Shown here piece by piece: positions 1 through 6,694 of a DNA stretch of 22,671 nt (position 1 is its first letter; the number at the start of each line of letters is the position of its first letter). A program made the translations under genes and the position numbers. Source of the DNA: an uncultured Candidatus Saccharibacteria bacterium (GTDB lineage Bacteria; Patescibacteriota; Saccharimonadia; Saccharimonadales; Saccharimonadaceae). The stretch lies in the NCBI GenBank assembly GCA_949070545.1, contig CARTQV010000005.1:1-22671 (forward strand), given 5' to 3'. Below the pieces are notes generated by a model. It was not told the origin of the DNA and ran no database searches. It worked only from the letters and a program-made list of their open reading frames with translations.

Positions 1-17
1 AGGCACGTTTCTTGTTA

Positions 18-123
18 AGTCTTAGTTCTACTTCAGGGACGGGTTCCTCGTTCCCGTCGTCACGGGACTCGGACCCTTATGCTCAGCCGTAGCCTCCGCA
101 CACCCTGAAGTAGAACTAAGACT
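18..123. repeat. Perfect 21-bp inverted repeat with a 64-nt loop
   Basis: Arms 18-38 and 103-123 are exact reverse complements. The loop contains competing short complements: ACGGG at 39-43 and again at 62-66, either of which can pair with CCCGT at 53-57. It lies about 65 bp downstream (minus sense) of the orphan FISUMP fragment. The loop is too long for a classical intrinsic terminator and no T-tract follows an arm. It could be a structured RNA, a cruciform or recombination site, or the end of a mobile element. No gene is visible in 1-187. Confidence 0.75.
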
Positions 124-187
124 AGTGCAAAAATGTAGGCAAGAATAGCCTTTTCCCCTTCTCCTTCTTCTCCTCCTACTATAGACA

Positions 188-388
188 CTAACTAGCTAGG
201 CAGCGGAGGGAGTAGCCACCGTAACGACTACCGCCAATAGATAAATTAATGCCTTTAGTACCAACTAAGAGACGCTGAGCGATAGTGGGATCGGAGCTTG
301 ATAGGCTTGACCAATAGCTACCTTCTTGAACTAAAAAGCCAAGGGCTTCGGTGGCGCCGGAATAGATTCTCCCGCTGCGCACTAGGGC
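188..388 (-). pseudogene. Orphan C-terminal fragment of a FISUMP-domain surface protein
   Basis: The minus strand is open for about 66 codons, from an in-frame TGA at 389-391 to a TAG at 188-190. The translation has the end of a Fib_succ_major (FISUMP) domain: a GRIYSGA motif, GSYWSS, and a terminal GGYSLRCLAS. This matches in order and spacing the C-terminus of the protein at 1443-2861 (GAYWSST ... GATIRCIAK). The N-terminal signal peptide, Ig-like module and first half of the FISUMP domain are missing. A bidirectional terminator (395-425) lies immediately upstream and no promoter or ribosome site is visible, so it is probably silent. It is either a decayed gene remnant or a silent donor cassette. 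Nucleotide similarity to 1443-2861 is low, so it is not a recent duplicate of that gene. Confidence 0.7.
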
Positions 389-394
389 TCAGGC

Positions 395-425
395 AAAAAC
401 GTTGTAAAAAATACAACGTTTTTCT
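395..425. terminator. Bidirectional intrinsic terminator
   Basis: A perfect 12-bp stem (395-406 with 412-423) with an AAAAA loop is followed by a T-run on the plus strand. The stem itself starts with A-runs, giving a U-tract on the minus strand too. It insulates the orphan FISUMP fragment from the plus-strand promoter that begins at 427. Confidence 0.85.
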
Positions 426-426
426 T

Positions 427-456
427 GTTGTTTTAATCATGAGCGTGATATAATAA
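427..456 (+). promoter_or_regulatory. Promoter of the secreted-protein operon
   Basis: TTGTTG at 427-432, an 18-bp spacer and TATAAT at 451-456, preceded by TGA (extended -10, 448-450). The predicted start near 463 gives a ~330-nt leader before the GTG at 793. Confidence 0.7.
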
Positions 457-462
457 AATTGC

Positions 463-792
463 CTTAAATCATAAGAACCGAAGTTTTTGGTAATTATAGC
501 ATTATTTGAACAGTTTTGTGAAAGAAACGGAGAAAGCGACACCGCTTTAGTTCTGTTTCTTTTGCGAACGGTTCGAAAATGGTTTAAGGCACCTTGCGGT
601 GTCGCTTTTTGTAAGGCGATAGGTTCTTTGTTACGACTAACATATATGACCTTATGTTTAGTTTTGGTTTTTAGTATCGTAACAAAAATGCGACACCGAA
701 GGTGCGATCAACAATCAGGCAATCAAAAATCAGCAGGCTATTGCCTGTATGGCAGTTTTTTGATTGCCATAACACCACTAAGGAGGTCTAGG
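463..792 (+). promoter_or_regulatory. Long structured 5' leader (candidate attenuator or riboregulator)
   Basis: There is no credible gene here: the open frame from 487 continuous with the next CDS has no ribosome site and lies upstream of the signal peptide. The leader contains consecutive inverted repeats. 536-545 pairs with 596-605 (10 bp, followed by TTTTTG). 627-636 pairs with 677-686 (10 bp, with an inner stem). 718-729 pairs with 757-768 (12 bp, inner stem CAGGC/GCCTG). The motif GCGACACCG occurs at 536 and again at 690, and both copies can pair with the single complement near 597-605. The second alternative extends to about 589-605 with 690-706. This mutually exclusive pairing resembles a terminator/antiterminator switch. 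The last hairpin ends just before the ribosome site AGGAGGT (781-787). Confidence 0.55.
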
Positions 793-1422
793 GTGCAAAA
801 GAAAAACTATCACAAAACTCTTAATAGGCGCAAAGGGTGGCTGGCATTTAATGGTGCTGGTTTACTGTGCGTTGGCATAATCTTCGCTTTTGTTTTATGT
901 CCAATGAATAAAGGGGCAGAAGCAAATGCGACCACATCTGGTTCTTTGCAGGTTTCTGTGAAGTCGGCATCTAATCTTTCAGTGAGCCTGGGATCGGCAG
1001 TCGAGATATCGGGAGAAGTGGATCAGTTCACTAGCGGCGCTACGACTTTGAAGGTACAAACAAACAACCCGACTGGCTATGCTCTGTATATGACTACCGA
1101 GGACGGAACAACTTCACTCAAGAACAATGTTGACGCAAGCTCGGATAAAGAAATTAGTTCGATTATGAACGATGCGGTTGGTAGTGATCTCATAGGCAAT
1201 ACTTGGGGATATAGCATTGACCAAAATGCAATTACGGAGCAATCAACGTTCAAACCGATTATGGCAGACGGGGCGACAGCAATTTATACTACTAACTTGG
1301 CTTCGACTTTAGGTCAAACAGATAGCTATAATCTTGGGTTTGGGGTACACACAGATCGAACTTTGCCAGCAGGAGTATATAGTAATGTCATTAAGGTGTC
1401 GGTGGTGGCTAATCCATGGTAA
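793..1422 (+). CDS. Secreted Ig-like surface protein, short paralogue without FISUMP domain
   Basis: I chose the GTG start at 793 because AGGAGGT sits 5 nt upstream and the protein then begins with a proper signal sequence: a basic n-region, a hydrophobic stretch at about residues 18-36, and a small-residue region ending AEANA near 45. The 209-aa product is otherwise one predicted beta-rich module of about 160 residues. Its landmarks are TNNPTGYALYM, GNTWGYS, FKPI, GQTDSYNLGFG and LPAGVYSN. The same module, with the same landmarks in the same order, forms the N-terminal half of the next protein, so the two are paralogues. This one stops at VVANPW, just where its neighbour continues into a linker and FISUMP domain. 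No membrane anchor or sorting motif is seen, so it may be released or retained by an uncleaved signal. Function is unknown; a surface or adhesive role is inferred. Confidence 0.8.
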   Translation: MQKKNYHKTLNRRKGWLAFNGAGLLCVGIIFAFVLCPMNKGAEANATTSGSLQVSVKSASNLSVSLGSAVEISGEVDQFTSGATTLKVQTNNPTGYALYMTTEDGTTSLKNNVDASSDKEISSIMNDAVGSDLIGNTWGYSIDQNAITEQSTFKPIMADGATAIYTTNLASTLGQTDSYNLGFGVHTDRTLPAGVYSNVIKVSVVANPW

Positions 1423-1442
1423 GTAGGAAGAAGGAGGTAGAT

Positions 1443-2861
1443 ATGAGAAGAACCAAGAATTATAGAAAGAGACTAGGACATGCTAAGAGAGGCTTATGGT
1501 GTGGATATGGCAGTATGCTGTTATTCTTGCTCATTGGGCTTGCTTTGCTATTCCCGACTGCGCATAAAGAAGCTGAGGCTCTAGATATAGAGATTGCGGA
1601 GACAGAAGAAAAGGTAGCAGGCAGAGCGGTGGGGACGATTGCCGTGAGCTTAGATAGTTCCAGTATAGACACAGGTTCAGAAGTGAGTACTGCTACTGGA
1701 AAGTTTAGCTATGCGACTACTCCTATCAGCGTTACGACTAATAACAAAACTGGCTATAGCCTTTATCTCGCGCCGAGTAATGGCAAGAATACTTTGACCA
1801 ATCAGACTGATACAAAAGTAACAACTGCGGTTACGAGTATTACGACAGATACACTCGGGACGAATATGGCGGGGAATACTTGGGGTTATATACTGGGCAC
1901 CGTTTCGCAGAATGCTGAGTTCAAGCCAGTGCCAACCAGTAGCGCAAACGCGATCTACAGCACAACGAGCGCTGCTACTTCCGGACAAACTGATACTATA
2001 TATTTAGGATTTGGTGCTCATATTTTGGATACTTTGCCGGTAGGAAAGTACTCTAATACGATGGTAGTATCAGCGGTAGCAAATTATGTGCCGCCGAGTA
2101 TTGACACAATTTCTACGATGCAAGAAATGACTCCCGAAATCTGCCAGACCATGGAACTAGAGAAACAATATCAACTGAAAGATTCTCGGGACCAGAAGAC
2201 ATACTATGTGGCTAGGCTGAGGGATGGTAATTGTTGGATGACGCAGAATTTGGCGTATGACTTCGTGGAGGGAACAGTACTCACGAGTGAGGATAGTGAT
2301 GTGACGCGTAACTGGACGGTGCCGAATGATCCATCAAGCTTTGGGTATCCGGGTATATCGTCTAAGTCCAATACAGTTGCCTATATGTGGAAGGCTAGTA
2401 GTGCTGGTAGCGGTCATACATCCTATGGAAATCACTACAACTGGATGGCGGCTACGGCTGGAACTGGACAGGGCCTTAGATTGACTAACGCTTCTGGTTC
2501 GATATGCCCGAAAGGGTGGAGACTACCAACTGCGAGAAGTAAGGACTACGACGGCAGCGTCGGTGATGATGGGGAGTTTCCAAATTTAATTCGTGTTGGA
2601 GGTTTGACGGCTGGGACTGTCCAACAAAGTCCGTATTGGTTTCAACCAGCGGGGAACGTATACTTCTCTAGCGGTCCACCTTCAGTTCCTTCTTATGGCG
2701 GGTCTATTGGTGGTGCTTATTGGTCTTCTACTGCGGGCGTTATAAATGGTGACGAACAAAATGCCTTCTATCTTTTCTTTGGGAAAGATAGTGATTCTAA
2801 TCTCGCTACCGGTACGACAAACCGTTACAATGGCGCCACGATTCGGTGTATCGCAAAATGA
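1443..2861 (+). CDS. Secreted Ig-like + FISUMP (C-type-lectin-like) surface protein
   Basis: The ATG at 1443 follows AAGGAGG with good spacing, 20 bp after the preceding stop, so the two genes are probably cotranscribed. An in-frame ATG at 1416 overlaps the upstream gene and has no ribosome site. The 472-aa product has a basic, then hydrophobic signal segment (about residues 24-37). An Ig-like module follows at about 62-214, shared with the upstream paralogue, then a short linker and a FISUMP domain at about 230-472. FISUMP landmarks are YYVARLRDGNCWMTQNL (255-270), YNWMAAT (332-338), CPKGWRLPT (355-363), GAYWSST and the terminal RCIAK. C234, C264, C355 and C469 may form disulfides. FISUMP domains belong with C-type-lectin-like folds used in ligand binding; that this protein binds host-cell or environmental ligands is inference. 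Confidence 0.85.
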   Translation: MRRTKNYRKRLGHAKRGLWCGYGSMLLFLLIGLALLFPTAHKEAEALDIEIAETEEKVAGRAVGTIAVSLDSSSIDTGSEVSTATGKFSYATTPISVTTNNKTGYSLYLAPSNGKNTLTNQTDTKVTTAVTSITTDTLGTNMAGNTWGYILGTVSQNAEFKPVPTSSANAIYSTTSAATSGQTDTIYLGFGAHILDTLPVGKYSNTMVVSAVANYVPPSIDTISTMQEMTPEICQTMELEKQYQLKDSRDQKTYYVARLRDGNCWMTQNLAYDFVEGTVLTSEDSDVTRNWTVPNDPSSFGYPGISSKSNTVAYMWKASSAGSGHTSYGNHYNWMAATAGTGQGLRLTNASGSICPKGWRLPTARSKDYDGSVGDDGEFPNLIRVGGLTAGTVQQSPYWFQPAGNVYFSSGPPSVPSYGGSIGGAYWSSTAGVINGDEQNAFYLFFGKDSDSNLATGTTNRYNGATIRCIAK

Positions 2862-2870
2862 GCATATCTC

Positions 2871-2899
2871 TTGACAAAATAGATAATCTGTGATACAAT
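2871..2899 (+). promoter_or_regulatory. Extended -10 sigma70-type promoter
   Basis: TTGACA at 2871-2876, a 17-bp spacer and TACAAT at 2894-2899, with TGTGA directly before the -10. The transcript should start near 2906. The whole promoter is nearly identical to the one of the secreted four-repeat protein (11770-11798): both share TTGACAAAAT at the -35 side and TGTGATACAATGG at the -10 side. Confidence 0.88.
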
Positions 2900-2981
2900 G
2901 GGAGTATGGGGATAGTTTTTGTCGTCCCTAGTAAATTAGAAACTGGTTTTAGGCAGAAATGCAAAATGCAGGAGGGTGCAT

Positions 2982-3704
2982 ATGAGAGAAGAAATGATAA
3001 CTAGGAAAGAACCTGAGGTGATGCTGTTTGAGGACGAGACGAAGGTTGTATCGTTGGCGATTAGATCAGTGCTACAGAGGCTAACGGCAAAGCCGTCGGC
3101 GGGAAATTTCGTCCTGTTCGGCCAGCAAAAAGGTCGGGAGGCAGGAGAAATTATGTACATGAAACTCGGGGAAGGATTGGCAGATTTGCATGAGATGCAG
3201 CGCGAGGCTATGACGGACGCGATTAAACGGATTTTGAAGTGGCCGGCGAACCTTATGGACGCGGTCGAGAAGTACCTAGGTAATCCGTTGGTTAGTCTTG
3301 AGGAGTTTGCATTTCAGGGCATCCGGCCACAGCCGGAGTTTTTCGGAGAACTGCCGACGGGGATTTATGACGTTGACGGTCTCTTAGTGATGGTGCTGAA
3401 CACGACCTTAGGGAGATTCGTGATGAGTGCTGCGCTGGTTATGAAAACAGAGGAGCATCCGCTTATCAAACTGAATAACAACAGTTTGTTATTTGCGGCA
3501 GCGCAGGCGCTTGCAACGATGAACGCGGACGTAGTTTTGGAACGCTCATTAAAAAAGTTGCTCAAAGAAGCAGATGAGCTGGAAAAAACTGCGGCGGCAC
3601 AGGTGAACGCTTTGTTTCGGACGAAAAACGCAGAGATCACGGTCTGGGGTTTGCGGGCTGACGATCGGCCGGAGAGGTTGTATTTCGACTTCGGAGAAAA
3701 CTGA
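2982..3704 (+). CDS. Conserved-looking orphan protein, 240 aa, function unknown
   Basis: I do not recognise this protein. The ATG at 2982 follows GGAGGG (2971-2976) with normal spacing; a GTG two codons earlier lies inside that ribosome site. There is no signal peptide or membrane segment, so it should be cytoplasmic. The N-terminal ~100 residues look helical with interspersed beta segments. The middle holds a hydrophobic stretch (DVDGLLVMVLNTTLGRF). Residues ~180-215 form a charged amphipathic helix or short coiled coil (SLKKLLKEADELEKTAAAQ). It is a stand-alone transcription unit with its own strong promoter and terminator between the surface-protein operon and the division operon. The ribosome site lies in the loop of a small hairpin (ATGCA 2966-2970 with TGCAT 2977-2981), which could modulate initiation. 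Confidence 0.75.
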   Translation: MREEMITRKEPEVMLFEDETKVVSLAIRSVLQRLTAKPSAGNFVLFGQQKGREAGEIMYMKLGEGLADLHEMQREAMTDAIKRILKWPANLMDAVEKYLGNPLVSLEEFAFQGIRPQPEFFGELPTGIYDVDGLLVMVLNTTLGRFVMSAALVMKTEEHPLIKLNNNSLLFAAAQALATMNADVVLERSLKKLLKEADELEKTAAAQVNALFRTKNAEITVWGLRADDRPERLYFDFGEN

Positions 3705-3728
3705 ACTGCCTAAAAAGTGGTTTGGTTG

Positions 3729-3755
3729 GCGGTCCTAGGTTTAGGGCCGCTTTTT
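3729..3755 (+). terminator. Intrinsic terminator of the 2982-3704 gene
   Basis: An 8-bp stem (3729-3736 with 3743-3750, one G-T pair) with a 6-nt loop is followed by TTTTT at 3751-3755, 25 bp after the stop codon. Confidence 0.88.
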
Positions 3756-3800
3756 CATGGATGAAGGTAAATATGAATCATATTTCTGAGAAAAGTCCTA

Positions 3801-3809
3801 TGGTATAAT
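3801..3809 (+). promoter_or_regulatory. Extended -10 promoter of the division operon (leaderless)
   Basis: TGG followed by TATAAT at 3804-3809. Only 6 nt separate the hexamer from the ftsI ATG at 3816, so the transcript should begin at or within a base or two of the start codon. No good -35 is seen and no ribosome site precedes the ATG. Confidence 0.72.
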
Positions 3810-3815
3810 ATAAAC

Positions 3816-5549
3816 ATGAGTAGAAATAAAGTCTTGAAGATAGGCTTGCTTTTGGTGATGGCGGTGATTGTGACACGGCTTTTTTGTATTCAGATTTTGG
3901 AACACGAAGTCTGGGCGGAAAAGGCGGCGGCGCAACAGACAAGGCAGAACGTGCTGCTTGCAAAGAGAGGGGAGATTTATATGATGGATGGGGATGAGCC
4001 GGTGGCGGTGGTGATGAACGCGACGGTTTATACGGTAATTGTGGATCCGATGTTGGCGGAACGACAGGAGGTTGAGAAGAAGATGAATGAGGTACTCGGT
4101 GATGAACGGACGGCGGAGTGGGATGATGTGTTTGCGGATAAGACATTGAGATATTATGTGGTGGCGAAAAATGTTGGAAGGAAAAAGGCGGAAGCGATTG
4201 CGGAGGCGGATCTCACGGGAGTTTGGTTGCAGGCGAATACAGAACGGGTTTATCCAGAGGGCACGCTGGGGTCGACGTTGCTCGGATTTGTGAACGCGGA
4301 GGCGAAAGGTCAATATGGTGTCGAGGGATCACTGAACGAGGAATTGTCCGGAAAGGATGGACTGCTCCGAACGGTGAAGGATATTAATAATGTGGCGCTG
4401 TCGATCGGGAAGGATCAGGTGAAGATTCCGGCGGAAGATGGAAAAAATGTGGTGCTGACCGTGGATAAGACTTTGCAACATAATATTGAGCGGATTTTGG
4501 AGGAAGATACGGGGAAGATTGGATTCAAAAATATGAGCGCAGTGGTGATGGATCCGAATTCAGGGAAGGTGCTCGCGATGGCGAATGTGCCGGGATATGA
4601 TCCGGCAAATTATGGGAATGTGGGAAGTGCGGCGGACTATGTGAATCATGTGCTTGAGGACCCATATGAGCCAGCGAGTGTGTGCAAGACGTTCACGTTC
4701 GCGACGGGATTGGAGTTCGGGGTGATGACGCCAGAGAAGACTTTTACTAATACCGGAGAGATTACGGTGGATAATTGGCCGATTCGGAACGTTGAGCAGG
4801 GCGCGCATTTGCTTGGGGCACAGACGATGCAGACAGCGTTAAACTATTCGTTGAATACTGGTTCGACGCAAGTGCTGAGGTGGTTGGGAGGGAGTGAGAC
4901 TGACATTACACAGACTGGGCGTGAGCGGTTGTATGAATATTATCACGATAGATTTGGATTGGGAGAACTCACGGGGATTGAACTGTATGAGGCGGAAGGT
5001 GTAGTTTATGGACCAAATGCGGATATTTTTGGAATTGACTCAACGTATGCAAATATGACGTTTGGACAGAATATGCAGGTAACGATGATGCAAGTAGCGG
5101 CGGCGTTTTCGAGTGTGGTGAACGGTGGGAAATATTATACGCCTTGGATTGTGGCGGGAGAGATGAAGAATGGGGAATTTATTGAAAGTGAAGAGAAAAG
5201 GGAGCCAGTACGACAGACGATTTCGCAGGAAACTAGTGCCACGATGCGAGAAATGTTATATAATACTCGTAGAACATGGCGCACGAACGGGACGGATAAA
5301 CCAGGCTATTATGTCGGCGGAAAGACGGGGACGGCGCAGGTGATTAAAAATGGGGAATATTCTATGGACGAGACGGTGGCGACTTATATCGGTGCAGGAG
5401 GTACGGAGGGGGAGTTGCCGAGCTATGTGATTATGGTGCGAGTCTGGGAAGACGGTAAGACGGCGCGTGGGGAAGGGCATGCGTTGCCGGTGTTCAATGA
5501 TCTGAAGGCTTATGTGCAGGATTATTTAAGGGTTAAGGCAAAGGAATAA
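3816..5549 (+). CDS. ftsI: Peptidoglycan D,D-transpeptidase, FtsI/PBP2-type (class B PBP)
   Basis: Cross-links septal peptidoglycan. The 577-aa protein has one N-terminal membrane anchor (about residues 7-27), a non-catalytic region with the class B features RGEIYMMDG (51-59) and PEGTLGSTLLGFV (147-159), and a C-terminal penicillin-binding transpeptidase domain. All three active-site motifs are present: SxxK as SVCK (S288, K291), SxN as SLN (345-347) and KTGT (503-506). No PASTA domains follow. As first gene of a cluster with mraY, ftsW and murG it is better called FtsI than an elongation PBP2. Translation appears leaderless. The next gene starts 2 nt after its stop. The cysteine inside SVCK is an unusual but tolerated residue. 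Confidence 0.93.
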   Translation: MSRNKVLKIGLLLVMAVIVTRLFCIQILEHEVWAEKAAAQQTRQNVLLAKRGEIYMMDGDEPVAVVMNATVYTVIVDPMLAERQEVEKKMNEVLGDERTAEWDDVFADKTLRYYVVAKNVGRKKAEAIAEADLTGVWLQANTERVYPEGTLGSTLLGFVNAEAKGQYGVEGSLNEELSGKDGLLRTVKDINNVALSIGKDQVKIPAEDGKNVVLTVDKTLQHNIERILEEDTGKIGFKNMSAVVMDPNSGKVLAMANVPGYDPANYGNVGSAADYVNHVLEDPYEPASVCKTFTFATGLEFGVMTPEKTFTNTGEITVDNWPIRNVEQGAHLLGAQTMQTALNYSLNTGSTQVLRWLGGSETDITQTGRERLYEYYHDRFGLGELTGIELYEAEGVVYGPNADIFGIDSTYANMTFGQNMQVTMMQVAAAFSSVVNGGKYYTPWIVAGEMKNGEFIESEEKREPVRQTISQETSATMREMLYNTRRTWRTNGTDKPGYYVGGKTGTAQVIKNGEYSMDETVATYIGAGGTEGELPSYVIMVRVWEDGKTARGEGHALPVFNDLKAYVQDYLRVKAKE

Positions 5550-5551
5550 CA

Positions 5552-6580
5552 ATGGCAGATACACTCAATAACGAAACTTTTTATGGACTAATCTTGGCGC
5601 TTTCGGCGTTTTTCTTGGCGACTTTCTTGACGCCGATTTATACTTATTTTGCATATAAATATAAGTTTTGGAAAAAGCAGAAGAAAGACACGGTAACGGG
5701 AGAAGAATTGAAGGTCGTTGCAAAATTACATGCGAAGAAGATCGCGCGACATTTTCCGACGATGGCGGGGGTAATTGGAGTGGTGACGGTTCTGATTGTA
5801 ACGACGATCTGTAACTTGAATCGTGAACAAACGTGGCTGCCTCTGATTGGGTTTTTGGGCGGGAGTTTAGTGGGATTTATTGATGACTTAATTAATGTTT
5901 TTGGGAGTGGAAAGGGCGCAGCAGGGCTTAGGGCGCCGGTAAAGTTTGCGATGATTACAGCGATCGGAATGACGCTCGGATGGTGGTTCGCGGTAAAATT
6001 GGGTTGGACAGATATTATGGTGCCATTTGTGGGGGATGTTGAAGTTGGTGTGATTGGTATGATTTTGATTTTCGCCTTTGCAGTGGTGGCGACGAGTAAT
6101 GCCGTGAATATTTCAGACGGTCTAGATGGACTGGCTGGTGGTCTTACTATGATTGCTTATGGGGCGTATGCGCTTATTGCCTTATTCCAGGGGCAGTGGA
6201 TGTTGACAGGATTCTGTCTGACGGTGGCAGGCTGGTTGCTTTCGTATATTTGGTTTAATGTGCCGCCGGCGCGGTTTATGATGGGAGACACAGGTTCGTT
6301 TGCGTTGGGCGCGGGGCTTGGTGTGGTGGCGATGATGACAAATGCATTCTTCCTGTTGCCGATTATTGGGATTTTGTTTGTGGTGGAGGCGGGATCAAGT
6401 TTGATTCAGATTTTTTGGAAAAAAGTTTTCCATAGGAAGTTGTTCATTTCGGCACCGATTCATCATCATCTTGAGGCGAAAGGTTGGGGAGAAGCAAAGA
6501 TTGTGATGCGGTTTTGGGTGATTGCGGGCGTATTCGCGATTGTGGGAGTTTTCCTCGCAGCGCAGGGAGGGATAATTTAG
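5552..6580 (+). CDS. mraY: Phospho-N-acetylmuramoyl-pentapeptide transferase (lipid I synthesis)
   Basis: Transfers phospho-MurNAc-pentapeptide from UDP to undecaprenyl phosphate at the inner face of the membrane. The 342-aa polytopic protein shows the MraY/WecA-family catalytic signatures: GFIDDL with Asp111-Asp112, NISDGLDGLAGG (186-197), GDTGS (245-249) and PIHHHLE with the His triad at 304-306. The family motif xPTMGG appears as HFPTMAG (67-73). It starts 2 nt after the ftsI stop, and its stop abuts the ATG of the 37-aa membrane protein. Classical clusters have murE and murF before mraY and murD after it; none is present here. Confidence 0.95.
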   Translation: MADTLNNETFYGLILALSAFFLATFLTPIYTYFAYKYKFWKKQKKDTVTGEELKVVAKLHAKKIARHFPTMAGVIGVVTVLIVTTICNLNREQTWLPLIGFLGGSLVGFIDDLINVFGSGKGAAGLRAPVKFAMITAIGMTLGWWFAVKLGWTDIMVPFVGDVEVGVIGMILIFAFAVVATSNAVNISDGLDGLAGGLTMIAYGAYALIALFQGQWMLTGFCLTVAGWLLSYIWFNVPPARFMMGDTGSFALGAGLGVVAMMTNAFFLLPIIGILFVVEAGSSLIQIFWKKVFHRKLFISAPIHHHLEAKGWGEAKIVMRFWVIAGVFAIVGVFLAAQGGII

Positions 6581-6694
6581 ATGTTCGAAGATGGCTCGAT
6601 GATGAAGGGGCTATTGAAGGCGGCGTTCGGTATTTTATTTGCGATAGTCCTCGTGATGTTGCTGGCGTCATTTATGATGGCTAATTGGTATTGA
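6581..6694 (+). CDS. Small 37-aa single-pass membrane protein between mraY and ftsW
   Basis: ATG at 6581 immediately follows the mraY stop, with AGGGAGG about 10 nt upstream inside the end of mraY. The TGA at 6692-6694 overlaps the ftsW ATG at 6694 by one base, an arrangement typical of translational coupling. The peptide has a short polar start (MFEDGSMMKG), one hydrophobic segment of about 22 residues (KAAFGILFAIVLVMLLASFMM) and a three-residue ANWY-type end. It is too short for homology recognition by eye. Its spacing suggests a real gene: shifting either end would break the precise abutments. A role in the divisome, by analogy with other tiny division membrane peptides, is inference. The alternative is a short leader peptide serving only to couple ftsW translation. 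Confidence 0.65.
   Translation: MFEDGSMMKGLLKAAFGILFAIVLVMLLASFMMANWY

Noticed and set aside
39..100. Possible tRNA or T-arm near the left end (CGGGTTCC)
   Set aside because: The loop is not of TTCRANY type and no acceptor, D or anticodon arms can be assembled.
487..792. N-terminal extension of about 100 residues on the first secreted protein
   Set aside because: It has no ribosome site, unusual composition, lies over consecutive hairpins, and precedes a proper signal peptide with AGGAGGT at 781-787. The start is the GTG at 793.
188..2861. Diversity-generating retroelement with the FISUMP C-terminus as variable region
   Set aside because: No reverse transcriptase or accessory gene is in the window, and no second copy of the C-terminal DNA differing only at adenines. 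The orphan fragment is too different in nucleotides to be a template repeat. The full genome could still hold one.
6484..6684. 66-codon plus-strand ORF overlapping mraY and ftsW
   Set aside because: Out of frame with mraY, whose conserved C-terminus covers it; the 37-aa frame at 6581-6694 fits the gene junctions far better.
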